DNA from: Cupriavidus pinatubonensis
GTDB lineage: Bacteria > Pseudomonadota > Gammaproteobacteria > Burkholderiales > Burkholderiaceae
Reading direction: 5' to 3'
Length of the DNA: 64,000 nt
Assembly (NCBI RefSeq): GCF_019602855.1
Contig: NZ_CP080766.1
Coordinates: 558,001 to 622,000, forward strand
Of this stretch, positions 1 to 8,689 are shown one piece after another (the first letter of the stretch is position 1; each line of letters begins with the position of its first letter). The notes beneath the pieces are model-generated. The model worked only from the letters and a program-made list of their open reading frames with translations. It was not told where the DNA came from and did not search any database. Position numbers and translations under genes: made by a program.

Positions 1-1110
1 GAGGAAGCCGACCACGCAATCGGCATGGGCCCGGTGCGCTTCCAGCCGGAACAGGCGGCGTTCGGCCGGCGAGCTGACAAGCTGCGCGAGGCGGCGGCCA
101 TCGATACGCCCACTTTCCTCGCCAAAGGACCAGCCGTCCACGCGCGGCAATGCCAGCGCGGCACGCAGGCGTCTCGCAAGTCGAGCCACGTTGACGCCGG
201 CACGCGCGATACGCGCGTCAAGCTGCGTGCGGTATTCGTCGAGCAAGGCACGCCGCACCAGCGTGGCGGCACGCACCTCGCGGTCGTAGCGCGTGGTGAA
301 GACGCGATAGCCGTCTTTCGCTTCTGCCAGCACCCGGCTGTGGCCGCTGTCAGCGAGGGCGAAGGTCTCCGGTTGCTCTTCTTCGAAATCGAGCCACAAC
401 GCAAACCCGGCGCGCGCGGCGGATGCGGCGTCGTCATCATCCTCGCCTGCATTGGGCGCTTCGCTGCGCACCATCTGCGCCACCGCGCGGGCCAGTGCCA
501 GTGCGTGCTCGGCGAACGCAGGCTGGTCATGGCGATACGCGCGCAAGCCCGCGAGCGATGTGCCCAACACGGGTACGATCGCGGCGCGCGTGGCTTCGAT
601 CAAGTCCTCGGTTTCATCGAGTACGGGCTCGCCGCTCAGGCGTGACCAAGCAATTTGCGCCACCGTGTAGAGAAGGATGCCAAGCTGGCCCTCGGTCAGG
701 CCCGAGCGATGAAACGCACGCGACCACGCCAGGAAACGATGGCGCAAGTTGGCTTCGACGCCGGCCATGCCGCGCGGCACGCGCGTTTCGCAGCGCAGTT
801 GTTCCAGCATTTCGAACAGCAGCCGCTCGACGGCGTCCTCTGGACAAAGACTGCGATGCAACGTGGCATCGGAATGCGCGTGGCGCAGCGCGGCGCCATC
901 GGCGGCCCCGCGCAGGCAGGCCGCGCTGTCGATGTCCGGATCGGTGCGCAGATGCGGCGCATGCTGCGGCACGGGCCGCATCTCGCGCCACAGCCGGCCG
1001 TCGCGGAAATGCAGCGCCGCATCTCCGGTGAGCGCACGCACGGCGGCACCCGACAGCGCATCCTGCCGCTGTCGCCGGCGCAGCCGTTGCGCGGCCGCCG
1101 CCGCGCTCAT
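1..1110 (-). CDS. cobT: CobT-like protein, cobaltochelatase-type partner of the AAA+ ATPase (C-terminus outside window)
   Basis: Reading frame open from an ATG at 1110 to the left edge, at least 370 residues, no stop reached. The ATG overlaps the stop of the upstream CobS-like gene by four bases (ATGA), so the two are translationally coupled. In the known family CobT pairs with CobS as the AAA+ chaperone module of aerobic cobalt chelatase (CobNST) and carries a C-terminal VWA metal-ion-binding domain; that domain would lie beyond the edge. The visible part has the expected helical N-terminal region followed by an acidic stretch (GEDDDDAASAAR). The role is inferred from the pairing; no CobN subunit is in view, so another MoxR/VWA-type chaperone role is possible. 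Confidence 0.75.
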   Translation of the reverse strand, partial: MSAAAAAQRLRRRQRQDALSGAAVRALTGDAALHFRDGRLWREMRPVPQHAPHLRTDPDIDSAACLRGAADGAALRHAHSDATLHRSLCPEDAVERLLFEMLEQLRCETRVPRGMAGVEANLRHRFLAWSRAFHRSGLTEGQLGILLYTVAQIAWSRLSGEPVLDETEDLIEATRAAIVPVLGTSLAGLRAYRHDQPAFAEHALALARAVAQMVRSEAPNAGEDDDDAASAARAGFALWLDFEEEQPETFALADSGHSRVLAEAKDGYRVFTTRYDREVRAATLVRRALLDEYRTQLDARIARAGVNVARLARRLRAALALPRVDGWSFGEESGRIDGRRLAQLVSSPAERRLFRLEAHRAHADCVVGFL

Positions 1111-2108
1111 TGCGCCGGCTCCGGTCGGGTCGCGTTGCTGGCCGCCTGCCCCGCCGCTTCACCGGGCAGGTTGCCGAAGCAGCGCTGGTAGTACTCCGCC
1201 ACCACCGGCCGTTCGGCCTCGTCGCACTTGTTCAGGAAGGTCAGGCGGAACGCGAGTGCAGGATCGCGGAAGATCTGGCAGTTCTCCGCCCAGCTGATCA
1301 CGGTACGCGGCGACATCAGGGCTGACACATCGCCCGCGGCAAACCCGCGCCGCGTGAGCGCGGCCAGTGCCACCATGGCATCGACCAGTTCGCGGCCGTC
1401 GGTGTTGTCGAGTTCCGGCACGCGCGCCAGCACGATGCCTGTCTCTTCCGCATGCGGCAGGTAGTCGAGCGTGGCGACCACGTTCCAGCGGTCGATCTGC
1501 GCGTGATTCAGGAGCTGGGTGCCGTGGTACAGCCCGTTGAGATTGCCGAGGCCTACCGTGTTGGACGTCGCAAACAGACGGAACGATGGATGCGGACGAA
1601 TCACGCGATTCTGGTCCAGCAGCGTGAACTTGCCGTCGCGTTCGAGGATTCGCTGGATCACGAACATCACGTCGGGCCGGCCCGCATCGTACTCGTCGAA
1701 GATCAGCGCGACGGGCCGCTGCAGCGCCCACGGCACGATACCTTCCTGGAACTCGGTGATCTGCTGCCCGTCACGGATGACGATTGCATCCTTGCCGACC
1801 AGGTCGAGCCGGCTGATGTGGCCGTCGAGGTTCACGCGCACGCACGGCCAGTTCAGGCGCGCCGCAACCTGCTCGATATGCGTCGATTTGCCGGTGCCGT
1901 GCAGGCCCTGCACCATCACGCGCCGGTCGCGCATGAAGCCCGACAGGATGGCCAGCGTCACCTCGGGCTGGAAACGGTAGGCCGGATCGATCTCCGGCAC
2001 ATGGTCATCGCGTTCGCTGAACGCCGGCACCATCAGGCCGGAATCGATACCGAACAGGCTGCGCACCGGCACCATGCGGTCCGGTCTGCCAAACTCCTTC
2101 TGCGTCAC
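1107..2108 (-). CDS. cobS: CobS-like AAA+ ATPase (MoxR family)
   Basis: 333 residues starting at a GTG with a strong GAGGAG ribosome-binding site seven bases upstream. A longer in-frame extension to 2384 overlaps the IclR gene and does not look like protein, so it was rejected. The N-terminus has the CobS signature FGIDSG and PAFSERDDHVPEIDPAYRF, then Walker A GLHGTGKSTH, Walker B LIFDEYDAG and the sensor region FRLFATSNTVGLG. In known systems CobS hexamers drive cobalt insertion by CobN during aerobic cobalamin synthesis. Length agrees with CobS (about 330). It is coupled to the CobT-like gene. Substrate assignment rests on family resemblance only. Confidence 0.85.
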   Translation of the reverse strand: MTQKEFGRPDRMVPVRSLFGIDSGLMVPAFSERDDHVPEIDPAYRFQPEVTLAILSGFMRDRRVMVQGLHGTGKSTHIEQVAARLNWPCVRVNLDGHISRLDLVGKDAIVIRDGQQITEFQEGIVPWALQRPVALIFDEYDAGRPDVMFVIQRILERDGKFTLLDQNRVIRPHPSFRLFATSNTVGLGNLNGLYHGTQLLNHAQIDRWNVVATLDYLPHAEETGIVLARVPELDNTDGRELVDAMVALAALTRRGFAAGDVSALMSPRTVISWAENCQIFRDPALAFRLTFLNKCDEAERPVVAEYYQRCFGNLPGEAAGQAASNATRPEPAQ

Positions 2109-2188
2109 GTCTTGCTCCTCTTGCTTGCCTTGCTTGTGTCCTTCTTGTGGCGGACAGCAGACAAGCCGGGAGCCTGCGCGATCCGCCG

Positions 2189-3016
2189 CTACTCGTCCTC
2201 GTCCGCGCCGCCCCAGGCGGTACCGCTCTCGGCCTCGATGGCCGCCAGCGCCCTGGCCGCGCGCTGCAGCGCGGGCAGCATCTGCAGCGCCTTTTCGTGC
2301 GTCACGCGCATCACCGGGGCCTGCAACGCGAGCCCCAGGTTGGATTTCCCGCCGTCCACCGCCGGCACCAGCACGCCGATGCACAGCAGGCCGGGCAGGA
2401 ACTCTTCGTCATCCATCGCGTAGCCGTCGCGCTTCACGCGCTCGATCTCCGCTTCCAGCTCCACGTGGTCGGTCAGCGTGTTGGCCGTGTAGCGTTCCAG
2501 CTCCGCATGCGCGAGCAGGCGCTGGCGCTGTGCTGGCGTCAGTTGCGCCAGGAACAGCTTGCCGGTGGCCGAGCAGTGCGCCGGCACGCGCGAGCCGGGG
2601 TGCAGGTAGAAGCGCAAGGGCGCCGCTGTTTCCACGCGGTCCAGGTACAGCACTTCGCCGCTCGAAAACGCGGTCAGGTTGCAGCTTTCGCCGACCTCTT
2701 CCACCAGCTTGCGCAGCACCATGTGGCGCGCGCCGTGCGAGGTGTTGTTCAGCAACAGGTTTTCCGCCAGCCGCCGCAGGCGCAGGCCGGTGCCGTAGTG
2801 GCGGCCATCGCCGTTGCGCTGGACCATGCCGGCCGCTTCGAGCTGCTGCAGCATGCGGTGCAGCGTGGGCTTGGGCAGGCCGGTTTCCTCCACCAGCGCC
2901 TGCAGGTTGAAGGGGTGATCCTTGGTGGCAATGACTTCCAGCAGGCCAAAGAGACGCAGCGCCGGCGTGTCGCCGTCAGCCCTGGCATCGCTCTTGGCAA
3001 GACGCAATTCGTTCAT
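2189..3016 (-). CDS. IclR family transcriptional regulator
   Basis: 275 residues. The N-terminal winged helix-turn-helix spans about residues 19-80 (ALRLFGLLEVIA, then LPKPTLHRMLQQLEAAG), followed by the IclR effector-binding domain with the CSATGKLFLAQL motif (CSATGK is typical) and a C-terminal GLALQAPV-like segment. The family are mostly local regulators of catabolic or transport genes that bind a small acid. It lies 80 bases upstream of the CobS-like gene on the same strand and is divergent from the amino-acid permease at 3328. Two overlapping inverted repeats in the shared intergenic region are plausible operators. Effector unknown. Confidence 0.88.
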   Translation of the reverse strand: MNELRLAKSDARADGDTPALRLFGLLEVIATKDHPFNLQALVEETGLPKPTLHRMLQQLEAAGMVQRNGDGRHYGTGLRLRRLAENLLLNNTSHGARHMVLRKLVEEVGESCNLTAFSSGEVLYLDRVETAAPLRFYLHPGSRVPAHCSATGKLFLAQLTPAQRQRLLAHAELERYTANTLTDHVELEAEIERVKRDGYAMDDEEFLPGLLCIGVLVPAVDGGKSNLGLALQAPVMRVTHEKALQMLPALQRAARALAAIEAESGTAWGGADEDE

Positions 3017-3327
3017 GCCTGGCTCCCATCATAGTCAAGTTTCAGTTTCAGATACAAATCATATCAATTCCTGAAATTCCGGGTTGACCTTCGGCTCAGG
3101 AAGACCTACATTCCGATACAAATACATTTATCGGAACAATCTGTTCCGTTTTACAAGGCGACTCGGAGACACAAATCGATGGATGGATGATGCCACCGCC
3201 CCTTTTCGTACCAAATTGGGGTGACCGACCACGGCACAGGCCTGCAACCAAGCGCAGGGCCGACTATTACAGAGAAAGACGCCGTGGCGGCTGACAGTAC
3301 AGCAGTCAGCAGTACAGGAGACACAAC
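3017..3327. other. Divergent intergenic region, IclR gene / permease
   Basis: 311 bases separating the divergent IclR and permease genes, less GC-rich than its neighbours near 3050-3160. It contains the overlapping inverted repeats listed separately and presumably both promoters. No small gene is convincing here. Confidence 0.6.
3111..3148. promoter_or_regulatory. Overlapping inverted repeats, probable IclR operator
   Basis: Two perfect inverted repeats share bases: TTCCGATA (3111-3118) with TATCGGAA (3129-3136) across 10 bases, and CGGAACA (3132-3138) with TGTTCCG (3142-3148) across 3 bases. They lie in the divergent region between the IclR gene and the permease. Binding by the adjacent regulator is an inference from position. 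Confidence 0.55.
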
Positions 3328-4764
3328 ATGACCCAAACACCGCAGCCCTCCTCAGGGCTATCGCACGGCCTCAAGCAGCGGCACATGACCATGATCGCCC
3401 TGGGTGGCGTCATCGGCGCCGGCCTCTTTGTCGGCAGTGGCGTCGTCATCAAATCCGCCGGGCCCGCCGCGGTCCTTTCCTTCCTGATCACCGGCCTCCT
3501 TGTCGTGCTGGTAATGCGCATGCTCGGTGAACTGGCCTGCGCCATGCCCGGCGGCGGCTCGTTCTATGAGTATGCCCGCGAGGCCTGGAGCGACCGCCCC
3601 GCAGTCGGCAATCTGGCCAGCTTCCTGACCGGGTGGATGTACTGGTACTTCTGGGTCATCGTTGTGGCGCTCGAAGCCGTGGCAGGGGCTGACCTGGTGC
3701 GCTACTGGCTGCCGGACGTGCCGAACTGGACCATCAGCCTGGTGCTGCTGGTCATGCTCACGCTGACCAACCTGATCTCGGTAAAGTCATTCGGCGAGTT
3801 CGAGTTCTGGTTCGCGTCCATCAAGGTCGCGGCGATCATGGTGTTCCTGTTCGTGGCCGGCGTGTACGTGCTTGGCCTCGCGCCCGGCGCCCATGGCATG
3901 AACGTGGCCAACCTGACCGCGAACGGCGGCTTCATGCCGAACGGCATCGTGCCCGTGCTGACCGGCGCGGTGGCGGCGACAGGCTTCTACTTCGGCGCCG
4001 AGATCGTCACCATCGCCGCGGCCGAAACCGCCGAGCCGCAGAAAGCGGTGGCCCGTGCCACGAACTCGGTCATCACGCGCGTACTCGTGTTCTACGTGGG
4101 TTCGGTGCTGCTGGTGGTTTGCCTGGTGCCGTGGAACGCCACTGGCATCGCCACGCCGTACGTCAGCGCGCTCAACGTCATGGGGATTCCGGCAGCCGCG
4201 CAGATCATGAACGCGATCGTGCTGACCGCCGTGCTGTCGGCGCTGAACTCCGGCCTGTATGCCTCGTCGCGCATGCTGTTCGCGCTCACGAAGCGCGGCG
4301 ACGCACCGCGTTCCCTCGCCCGCGTCAGCCGCAACGGCGTGCCGACGCGCGCGATCCTCGTCGCCACACTGTTTGGCTACGGCGCGGTAGTGATGTCGTA
4401 TGTATCGCCGGACAAGGTCTTTGCATTCCTGGTGAACTCGTATGGCACGGTGGCCATCTTCGTGTACATCCTGATCGCGGTGTCTCAGTTGCGGTTGCGT
4501 GCGCGGCTTGAGCGCGAAGCGCCTCACCTGCTCAAGGTGCGGATGTGGTGCTATCCGTATCTGACGTGGCTGGCGATTTTCGGGATGCTGGCGATTGTGG
4601 TGGCGATGGCGTTTATTCCGGATCAGCGGACGCCGCTGGCCCTGGGCGTGGCTAGCCTTGGACTGTTGGTATCGGCCTATATCGTGCGGCATCTGTTTCG
4701 GCGTGGCGTCCAGCAGGTCGTGCCCCTAGCGGAGATGCCTCGGCCGGATTTGCATGAATATTGA
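3328..4764 (+). CDS. Amino-acid permease, APC superfamily (GabP/AnsP-like)
   Basis: 478 residues with about twelve hydrophobic segments. The start MTQTPQPSSGLSHGLKQRHM followed by the family motif IALGGVIGAGLFVGSG marks the amino-acid transporter (AAT) family of proton symporters, which includes GABA, asparagine, proline and aromatic amino-acid permeases. Other family motifs are PGGGSFYEYA and TMD6-region AAAETAEPQKAV. It ends 65 bases before the MocR/GabR-type regulator on the same strand and is close to a PuuB-like oxidase, which fits uptake of GABA, a polyamine derivative or another amino acid. The exact substrate cannot be read from the sequence. Confidence 0.88.
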   Translation: MTQTPQPSSGLSHGLKQRHMTMIALGGVIGAGLFVGSGVVIKSAGPAAVLSFLITGLLVVLVMRMLGELACAMPGGGSFYEYAREAWSDRPAVGNLASFLTGWMYWYFWVIVVALEAVAGADLVRYWLPDVPNWTISLVLLVMLTLTNLISVKSFGEFEFWFASIKVAAIMVFLFVAGVYVLGLAPGAHGMNVANLTANGGFMPNGIVPVLTGAVAATGFYFGAEIVTIAAAETAEPQKAVARATNSVITRVLVFYVGSVLLVVCLVPWNATGIATPYVSALNVMGIPAAAQIMNAIVLTAVLSALNSGLYASSRMLFALTKRGDAPRSLARVSRNGVPTRAILVATLFGYGAVVMSYVSPDKVFAFLVNSYGTVAIFVYILIAVSQLRLRARLEREAPHLLKVRMWCYPYLTWLAIFGMLAIVVAMAFIPDQRTPLALGVASLGLLVSAYIVRHLFRRGVQQVVPLAEMPRPDLHEY

Positions 4765-4829
4765 TTGCGGATGGGAAAGGGTGTGGAGATGGGGTAACCT
4801 GTCTTCCGCCCCCTCAAGACAGCCGCCCT

Positions 4830-6371
4830 ATGACCTCCAAGCTGACGCCCCCCATGTGGGACCAGCTCTTCCAGCAGCACGCCCACTCCGGCCTGAGCCT
4901 GCAAGGCAAGATCCGCCAGATGCTGGTCTCCGCGATCCTGGATGAACAGCTCCCGCAGGGCGTCCCGCTGCCGAGCAGCCGCGAGATGTCCGCGCAGCTG
5001 CGCGTGGCCCGCAATACGGTGGTACTGGCCTACCAGCAGCTCGTGGACGAGGGCTATCTGATCTCCCGCGAGCGCAGCGGCTATTTCGTCAATCCGGACA
5101 TCCTGGGCACGCGCGTCAGCGGCGTGGCATCGCTGCGCGGCACGCCGCAACCCGACACGCACGGCAGCGCCCGTCCCGACTGGGACAGGCGTTTCGTGTT
5201 CCGCCCGACCCACCAGCGCAATATCGTCAAGCGCCACAACTGGCGCGATTACCCGTATCCGTTCATCTACGGTCAGTACGATCCCGTCCTCTTCCCCACG
5301 GCCGACTGGCGCGAGTGCTGCCTGAAGGCACTGAGCGTGCTCGATATCCACGAGTGGGCGCAGGACATGATCGTGCGCGACGACGAATCGCTGGTGCAGC
5401 AGATCCGCACGCGCGTGTTGCCGCGCCGCGGCGTGTGGGCCGGCGCTGACGAGATCGTGATTACCGTGGGCGCACAGCAGGCGCTCTACCTGCTGTCCGA
5501 TTTGCTGGCTAGCCCAGATACACCAGTCGGCATCGAGGAACCGGGCTACCCGGACGCGCGCAATATCTTCGGCCGCCATACCTCGAAGCTGATTCCACTG
5601 CCGATCGACGCCGAAGGCGTGATTCCCTCCGATGCGCTGCGCGCATGCGACTACGTCTACGTCACGCCAAGCCACCAGTGCCCCACCACGGTCACCATGC
5701 CGCTGGCGCGCCGGCAGGCGCTGCTGCGGCAAGCGGAAGAGGCGGATTTCGTGCTGATCGAAGACGACTACGAAAGCGAGAGCCGCTTCGAAGGCGACCC
5801 GACGCCGACGCTGAAAAGCCTGGACCGCAACAACCGCGTGATCTACGTCGGCAGCCTGTCCAAGAGCCTCGCACCGGGGCTGCGCATCGGCTACATCGTC
5901 GGCCCCGCCGAACTGATTGCCGAACTGCGCGGCGCGCGCCGGCTGATGTTGCGGCATCCGTCCGCGTATATCCAGCGCGCGTTCTCGCTGTTCCTGTCGC
6001 TGGGCCACTATGACGCGCATCTGCGGCGCCTGTCCGCCGCGCACCGGGCGCGCGCCGAGACCGTGCTGGCCGCGCTGGCCGCCCATATGCCCGAGTTCCG
6101 CCCGGTGCCAATCGCCGGCGGCGCGTCGTGCTGGATCGAAGGGCCGGCGTGGCTCGATGCCGATGCGCTGGCGCGCCTCGCCGAACTGCAGGGTGTGCTG
6201 ATCGAGCCCGGCAGCGTGTTCTTCATGGGCGAGCCAGCGCCACGCAACGGCTTCCGGCTCGGCTATTCGTCGATCGCGCCGGAACGTATCGAGCCCGGCA
6301 TACGCGTGCTAGCCAGCGTGGCACGCGAACTGCACGCAGCTATCCCCGCACGGGGCGCATCGGCGGCCTGA
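4830..6371 (+). CDS. MocR/GabR family PLP-dependent transcriptional regulator
   Basis: 513 residues from the ATG at 4830; an in-frame extension upstream to 4761 looks non-coding. The GntR-type winged helix occupies about residues 18-85 (LPSSREMSAQLRVARNTVV, YQQLVDEGYL). The rest is a fold-type I aminotransferase domain with the PLP lysine at Lys345 in SLSKSLAPGLRIGY, and the conserved EEPGYPDARNIF and IEDDYESE segments. Such proteins sense an amino compound through PLP and activate transport or catabolic genes (GabR for GABA, PdxR for pyridoxal). It sits between a permease and an oxidase gene. Effector unknown. Followed by a strong terminator. Confidence 0.9.
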   Translation: MTSKLTPPMWDQLFQQHAHSGLSLQGKIRQMLVSAILDEQLPQGVPLPSSREMSAQLRVARNTVVLAYQQLVDEGYLISRERSGYFVNPDILGTRVSGVASLRGTPQPDTHGSARPDWDRRFVFRPTHQRNIVKRHNWRDYPYPFIYGQYDPVLFPTADWRECCLKALSVLDIHEWAQDMIVRDDESLVQQIRTRVLPRRGVWAGADEIVITVGAQQALYLLSDLLASPDTPVGIEEPGYPDARNIFGRHTSKLIPLPIDAEGVIPSDALRACDYVYVTPSHQCPTTVTMPLARRQALLRQAEEADFVLIEDDYESESRFEGDPTPTLKSLDRNNRVIYVGSLSKSLAPGLRIGYIVGPAELIAELRGARRLMLRHPSAYIQRAFSLFLSLGHYDAHLRRLSAAHRARAETVLAALAAHMPEFRPVPIAGGASCWIEGPAWLDADALARLAELQGVLIEPGSVFFMGEPAPRNGFRLGYSSIAPERIEPGIRVLASVARELHAAIPARGASAA

Positions 6372-6399
6372 GCGGCGGCTCAGGCGGCACTGAGGCAAG

Positions 6400-6431
6400 A
6401 AGGGCTACCGCGCTCCGCGCAGTAGCCCTTT
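6400..6431 (+). terminator. Rho-independent-type terminator after mocR-like gene
   Basis: Perfect stem AAGGGCTAC (6400-6408) with GTAGCCCTT (6422-6430), 13-base loop, T-rich tail (TTTCTGCATTTT). Lies just after the regulator stop. Confidence 0.75.
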
Positions 6432-6637
6432 CTGCATTTTCGGCTCTGCCGGAGGTCATTTGCCGGGCCTATCCGCAGCCCGCAAACTGCTGGCCCAAGC
6501 GATTAGCACCAACTGGTCCTACAGCGCAGCGCGCAGTCTCCCTATCCTCGAGTCATGGTCGATGCGCGGTCCCTGCTGCCGCATCGTCACGCAATACCGG
6601 CCATACCAGCAACACCAGAAATACCACGGAGACCCCT

Positions 6638-7042
6638 ATGAGCAAGCCCAGCACCACCCCGGTCGGCACCGACCTCCTGCAAGCCTTCAACGACGCCTGG
6701 AACCGCCACGACATCGACGCGCTGATGAGCTTCATGGCCGACGATTGCGCATTCCACGGCGTGGCGGGCGCCGACTTGCTCGGCCGCAGCTTCGTCGGCC
6801 GCGATGCCGTGCGCGAGGGCTTCATGCTGGCCTGGCAGACGTTTCCCGATGCGTCGTGGACTGAAGGCGAGCATTTCGTGTCTGGCGACCGCGGTGTCAG
6901 CGAATCGACGTTCCGCGGCACGCGTGCCGATGGCGCACGTATCGAAGCGCGCATGGTGGACGTGTTCACGTTCCACGACGGCAAGATCGCGGTGAAGAAC
7001 GCGTACCGCAAGGATCGCCCGCCGGTGACCAACGCGGCCTGA
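6638..7042 (+). CDS. SnoaL-like / NTF2-fold nuclear transport factor 2 family protein
   Basis: 134 residues, a typical length for the family. Start ATG at 6638 after a purine-rich GGAG site. The sequence has the NTF2-like hallmarks: FNDAWNRHDIDALMSFMADDCAFH near the N-terminus, GRDAVREGF, and the C-terminal beta strands ending in DVFTFHDGKIAVKNAYRKDR. The fold is used by isomerases, dehydratases, hydrolases and by non-catalytic binders, so the activity cannot be assigned. It ends 16 bases before the flavoprotein oxidase and is likely co-transcribed with it. Confidence 0.85.
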   Translation: MSKPSTTPVGTDLLQAFNDAWNRHDIDALMSFMADDCAFHGVAGADLLGRSFVGRDAVREGFMLAWQTFPDASWTEGEHFVSGDRGVSESTFRGTRADGARIEARMVDVFTFHDGKIAVKNAYRKDRPPVTNAA

Positions 7043-7058
7043 GCACCGGAGACGCGCC

Positions 7059-8498
7059 ATGGAAGCAGTAGCCACCCGCAATCTCCTCACCGGCGGCCAT
7101 GCCACCGCGCCGCAGCGGCCGTATGACCCCGCGTACGACCCGCTGCGCACGCCTACGCCGGGCCAGGGCCGTGAATATGCGCCGACCTACTGGATCGGCA
7201 CGGCCGGCGAGCCCCCTGCCGATGACGGCCCGATCACGCATGACATCGACGTGGACGTCGCCATCATCGGCTCCGGCTTCACGGGCCTTACCAGCGCGAT
7301 CTTTCTCGCGCAGGAGCACGGCATCAAGGCGACCGTGCTCGAAGCGAACCGCGTGAGCTGGGGCTGCAGCACGCGCAACGGCGGCCAGGCGCAATGCGCG
7401 TCGGGCCGGCTCAAGCGCTCGCAATGGATCCAGCGCTATGGCCTGGATACGGCACTGCGCCTGCATGAAGAAGTCTGCGACGGCATGCAGACCTTCAAGA
7501 GCCTGATCAAGGACATCGACTGCGATCCGCAGCCCGGTGGCCACCTGTATATTGCACACCGCGCCAAGGCCATGCCTGCGCTCGAAAAGGAAGCGAAGGT
7601 CCTGCGCGATATCTTCAAGTACGATGCGCGCATCATCGATGCCGACACCGTGCGCCGCGAGTACGTCGATGACAAGGAAGCCGCGGGCGCCATGCACGAG
7701 CCCGAGGGCATCGGCATCCACGCCGGCAAGCTCGCGTTCGGTTACCTGCGCCGCGCGCGCGAACTCGGCGTCAAGGTGCATCCATCGAGCCCGGTGACGG
7801 GCTGGGAGACGCGCAATGGCGTGCATTACCTGCGTACGCCGGGCGGCATCGTGCGCGCGCGCTCGGTAGGCGTGGCCACGGGCGGCTATACCTCGCAGTC
7901 GCTGCACCCGCAGCTCAAGAACCGGCTGTTCCCGATCCTGTCGAACTCCATCGTCACGCGCGTGCTGACGCCCGCCGAGATTGAAGCGTGCAACTTCCGC
8001 ACGCACCAGGTCATCACCGACACGCGCATCCTGCGCCACTACTACCGCCTGATGCCCGACGGGCGCCTGCAGATCGGCAGCCGCAGCGCGATCACCGGTC
8101 ATGATGCACCGCAAGACCAGTACCGCCAGAAGCTCGTCGACGACATGTACCGCAAATTTCCGTCGTTGCGCGGCATCCAGATCGACTATTCGTGGTGGGG
8201 CTGGGTCGACGTGAGCCACGACATGATGCCCCGCATCACCCAGCCCGATCCGTCGCAGTCGATCTATTACGCGTTGGGTTATGGCGGCAACGGCGTGATG
8301 TATTCCGCGCAGGCCGGCAAACGGCTTGCGGCGCTGATTGCTGGCAAAGGCGATTCACTGCCGCCGCTGCCGATCTTCCGTTCGTCGCTGCCCTTCCCGA
8401 ATGTGCGCGAGATGGTGGAATCGCAGATGTTCGCGCCGTTCCGCCGCTTTGGCCAGCGCTTCCTGTATCACTGGTACCACTTCAAGGACGAGGTATAA
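7059..8498 (+). CDS. FAD-dependent oxidoreductase, DAO family (PuuB-like amine/amino-acid oxidase)
   Basis: 479 residues. After a leader of about 60 residues comes the Rossmann dinucleotide motif VAIIGSGFTGLTSAIFLA, then the motif STRNGGQ typical of gamma-glutamylputrescine oxidase-like proteins, and a C-terminal FAD contact YALGYGGNGVMYSA. The family oxidises secondary or primary amines using FAD and oxygen or a quinone. The location next to an APC permease and a MocR/GabR regulator suggests amine or polyamine breakdown, but the substrate is an inference. Probably forms a two-gene operon with the NTF2-like gene. Confidence 0.87.
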   Translation: MEAVATRNLLTGGHATAPQRPYDPAYDPLRTPTPGQGREYAPTYWIGTAGEPPADDGPITHDIDVDVAIIGSGFTGLTSAIFLAQEHGIKATVLEANRVSWGCSTRNGGQAQCASGRLKRSQWIQRYGLDTALRLHEEVCDGMQTFKSLIKDIDCDPQPGGHLYIAHRAKAMPALEKEAKVLRDIFKYDARIIDADTVRREYVDDKEAAGAMHEPEGIGIHAGKLAFGYLRRARELGVKVHPSSPVTGWETRNGVHYLRTPGGIVRARSVGVATGGYTSQSLHPQLKNRLFPILSNSIVTRVLTPAEIEACNFRTHQVITDTRILRHYYRLMPDGRLQIGSRSAITGHDAPQDQYRQKLVDDMYRKFPSLRGIQIDYSWWGWVDVSHDMMPRITQPDPSQSIYYALGYGGNGVMYSAQAGKRLAALIAGKGDSLPPLPIFRSSLPFPNVREMVESQMFAPFRRFGQRFLYHWYHFKDEV

Positions 8499-8689
8499 CG
8501 CCCTAACGCCCCGGCGGCAGGCTTCGCTGCGTCGCAGCATGCCGGCCGGCCGCGCTGTGGGCCGCAGCGCGAGTGCACAGGACGGGACTCCTTTGTCTGC
8601 TCCCGCCCCATCGGCGGGTTTCCGCATATGGTGCTTCCGGCAATTTTCGCCAATAATGGCCTGACTGCCATTGCCGGACGAGAGCTGCC

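Noticed and set aside
2109..2384. N-terminal extension of the CobS-like protein
   Set aside because: It overlaps the IclR gene, has low-complexity Arg/Ala/Gly sequence, and a GTG with a strong ribosome site lies at 2108.
4677..6086. Long open frame antisense to the MocR-like gene
   Set aside because: Rich in Arg, Ala, Gln and His with no family motif; it is a shadow of strong third-position GC bias on the other strand.
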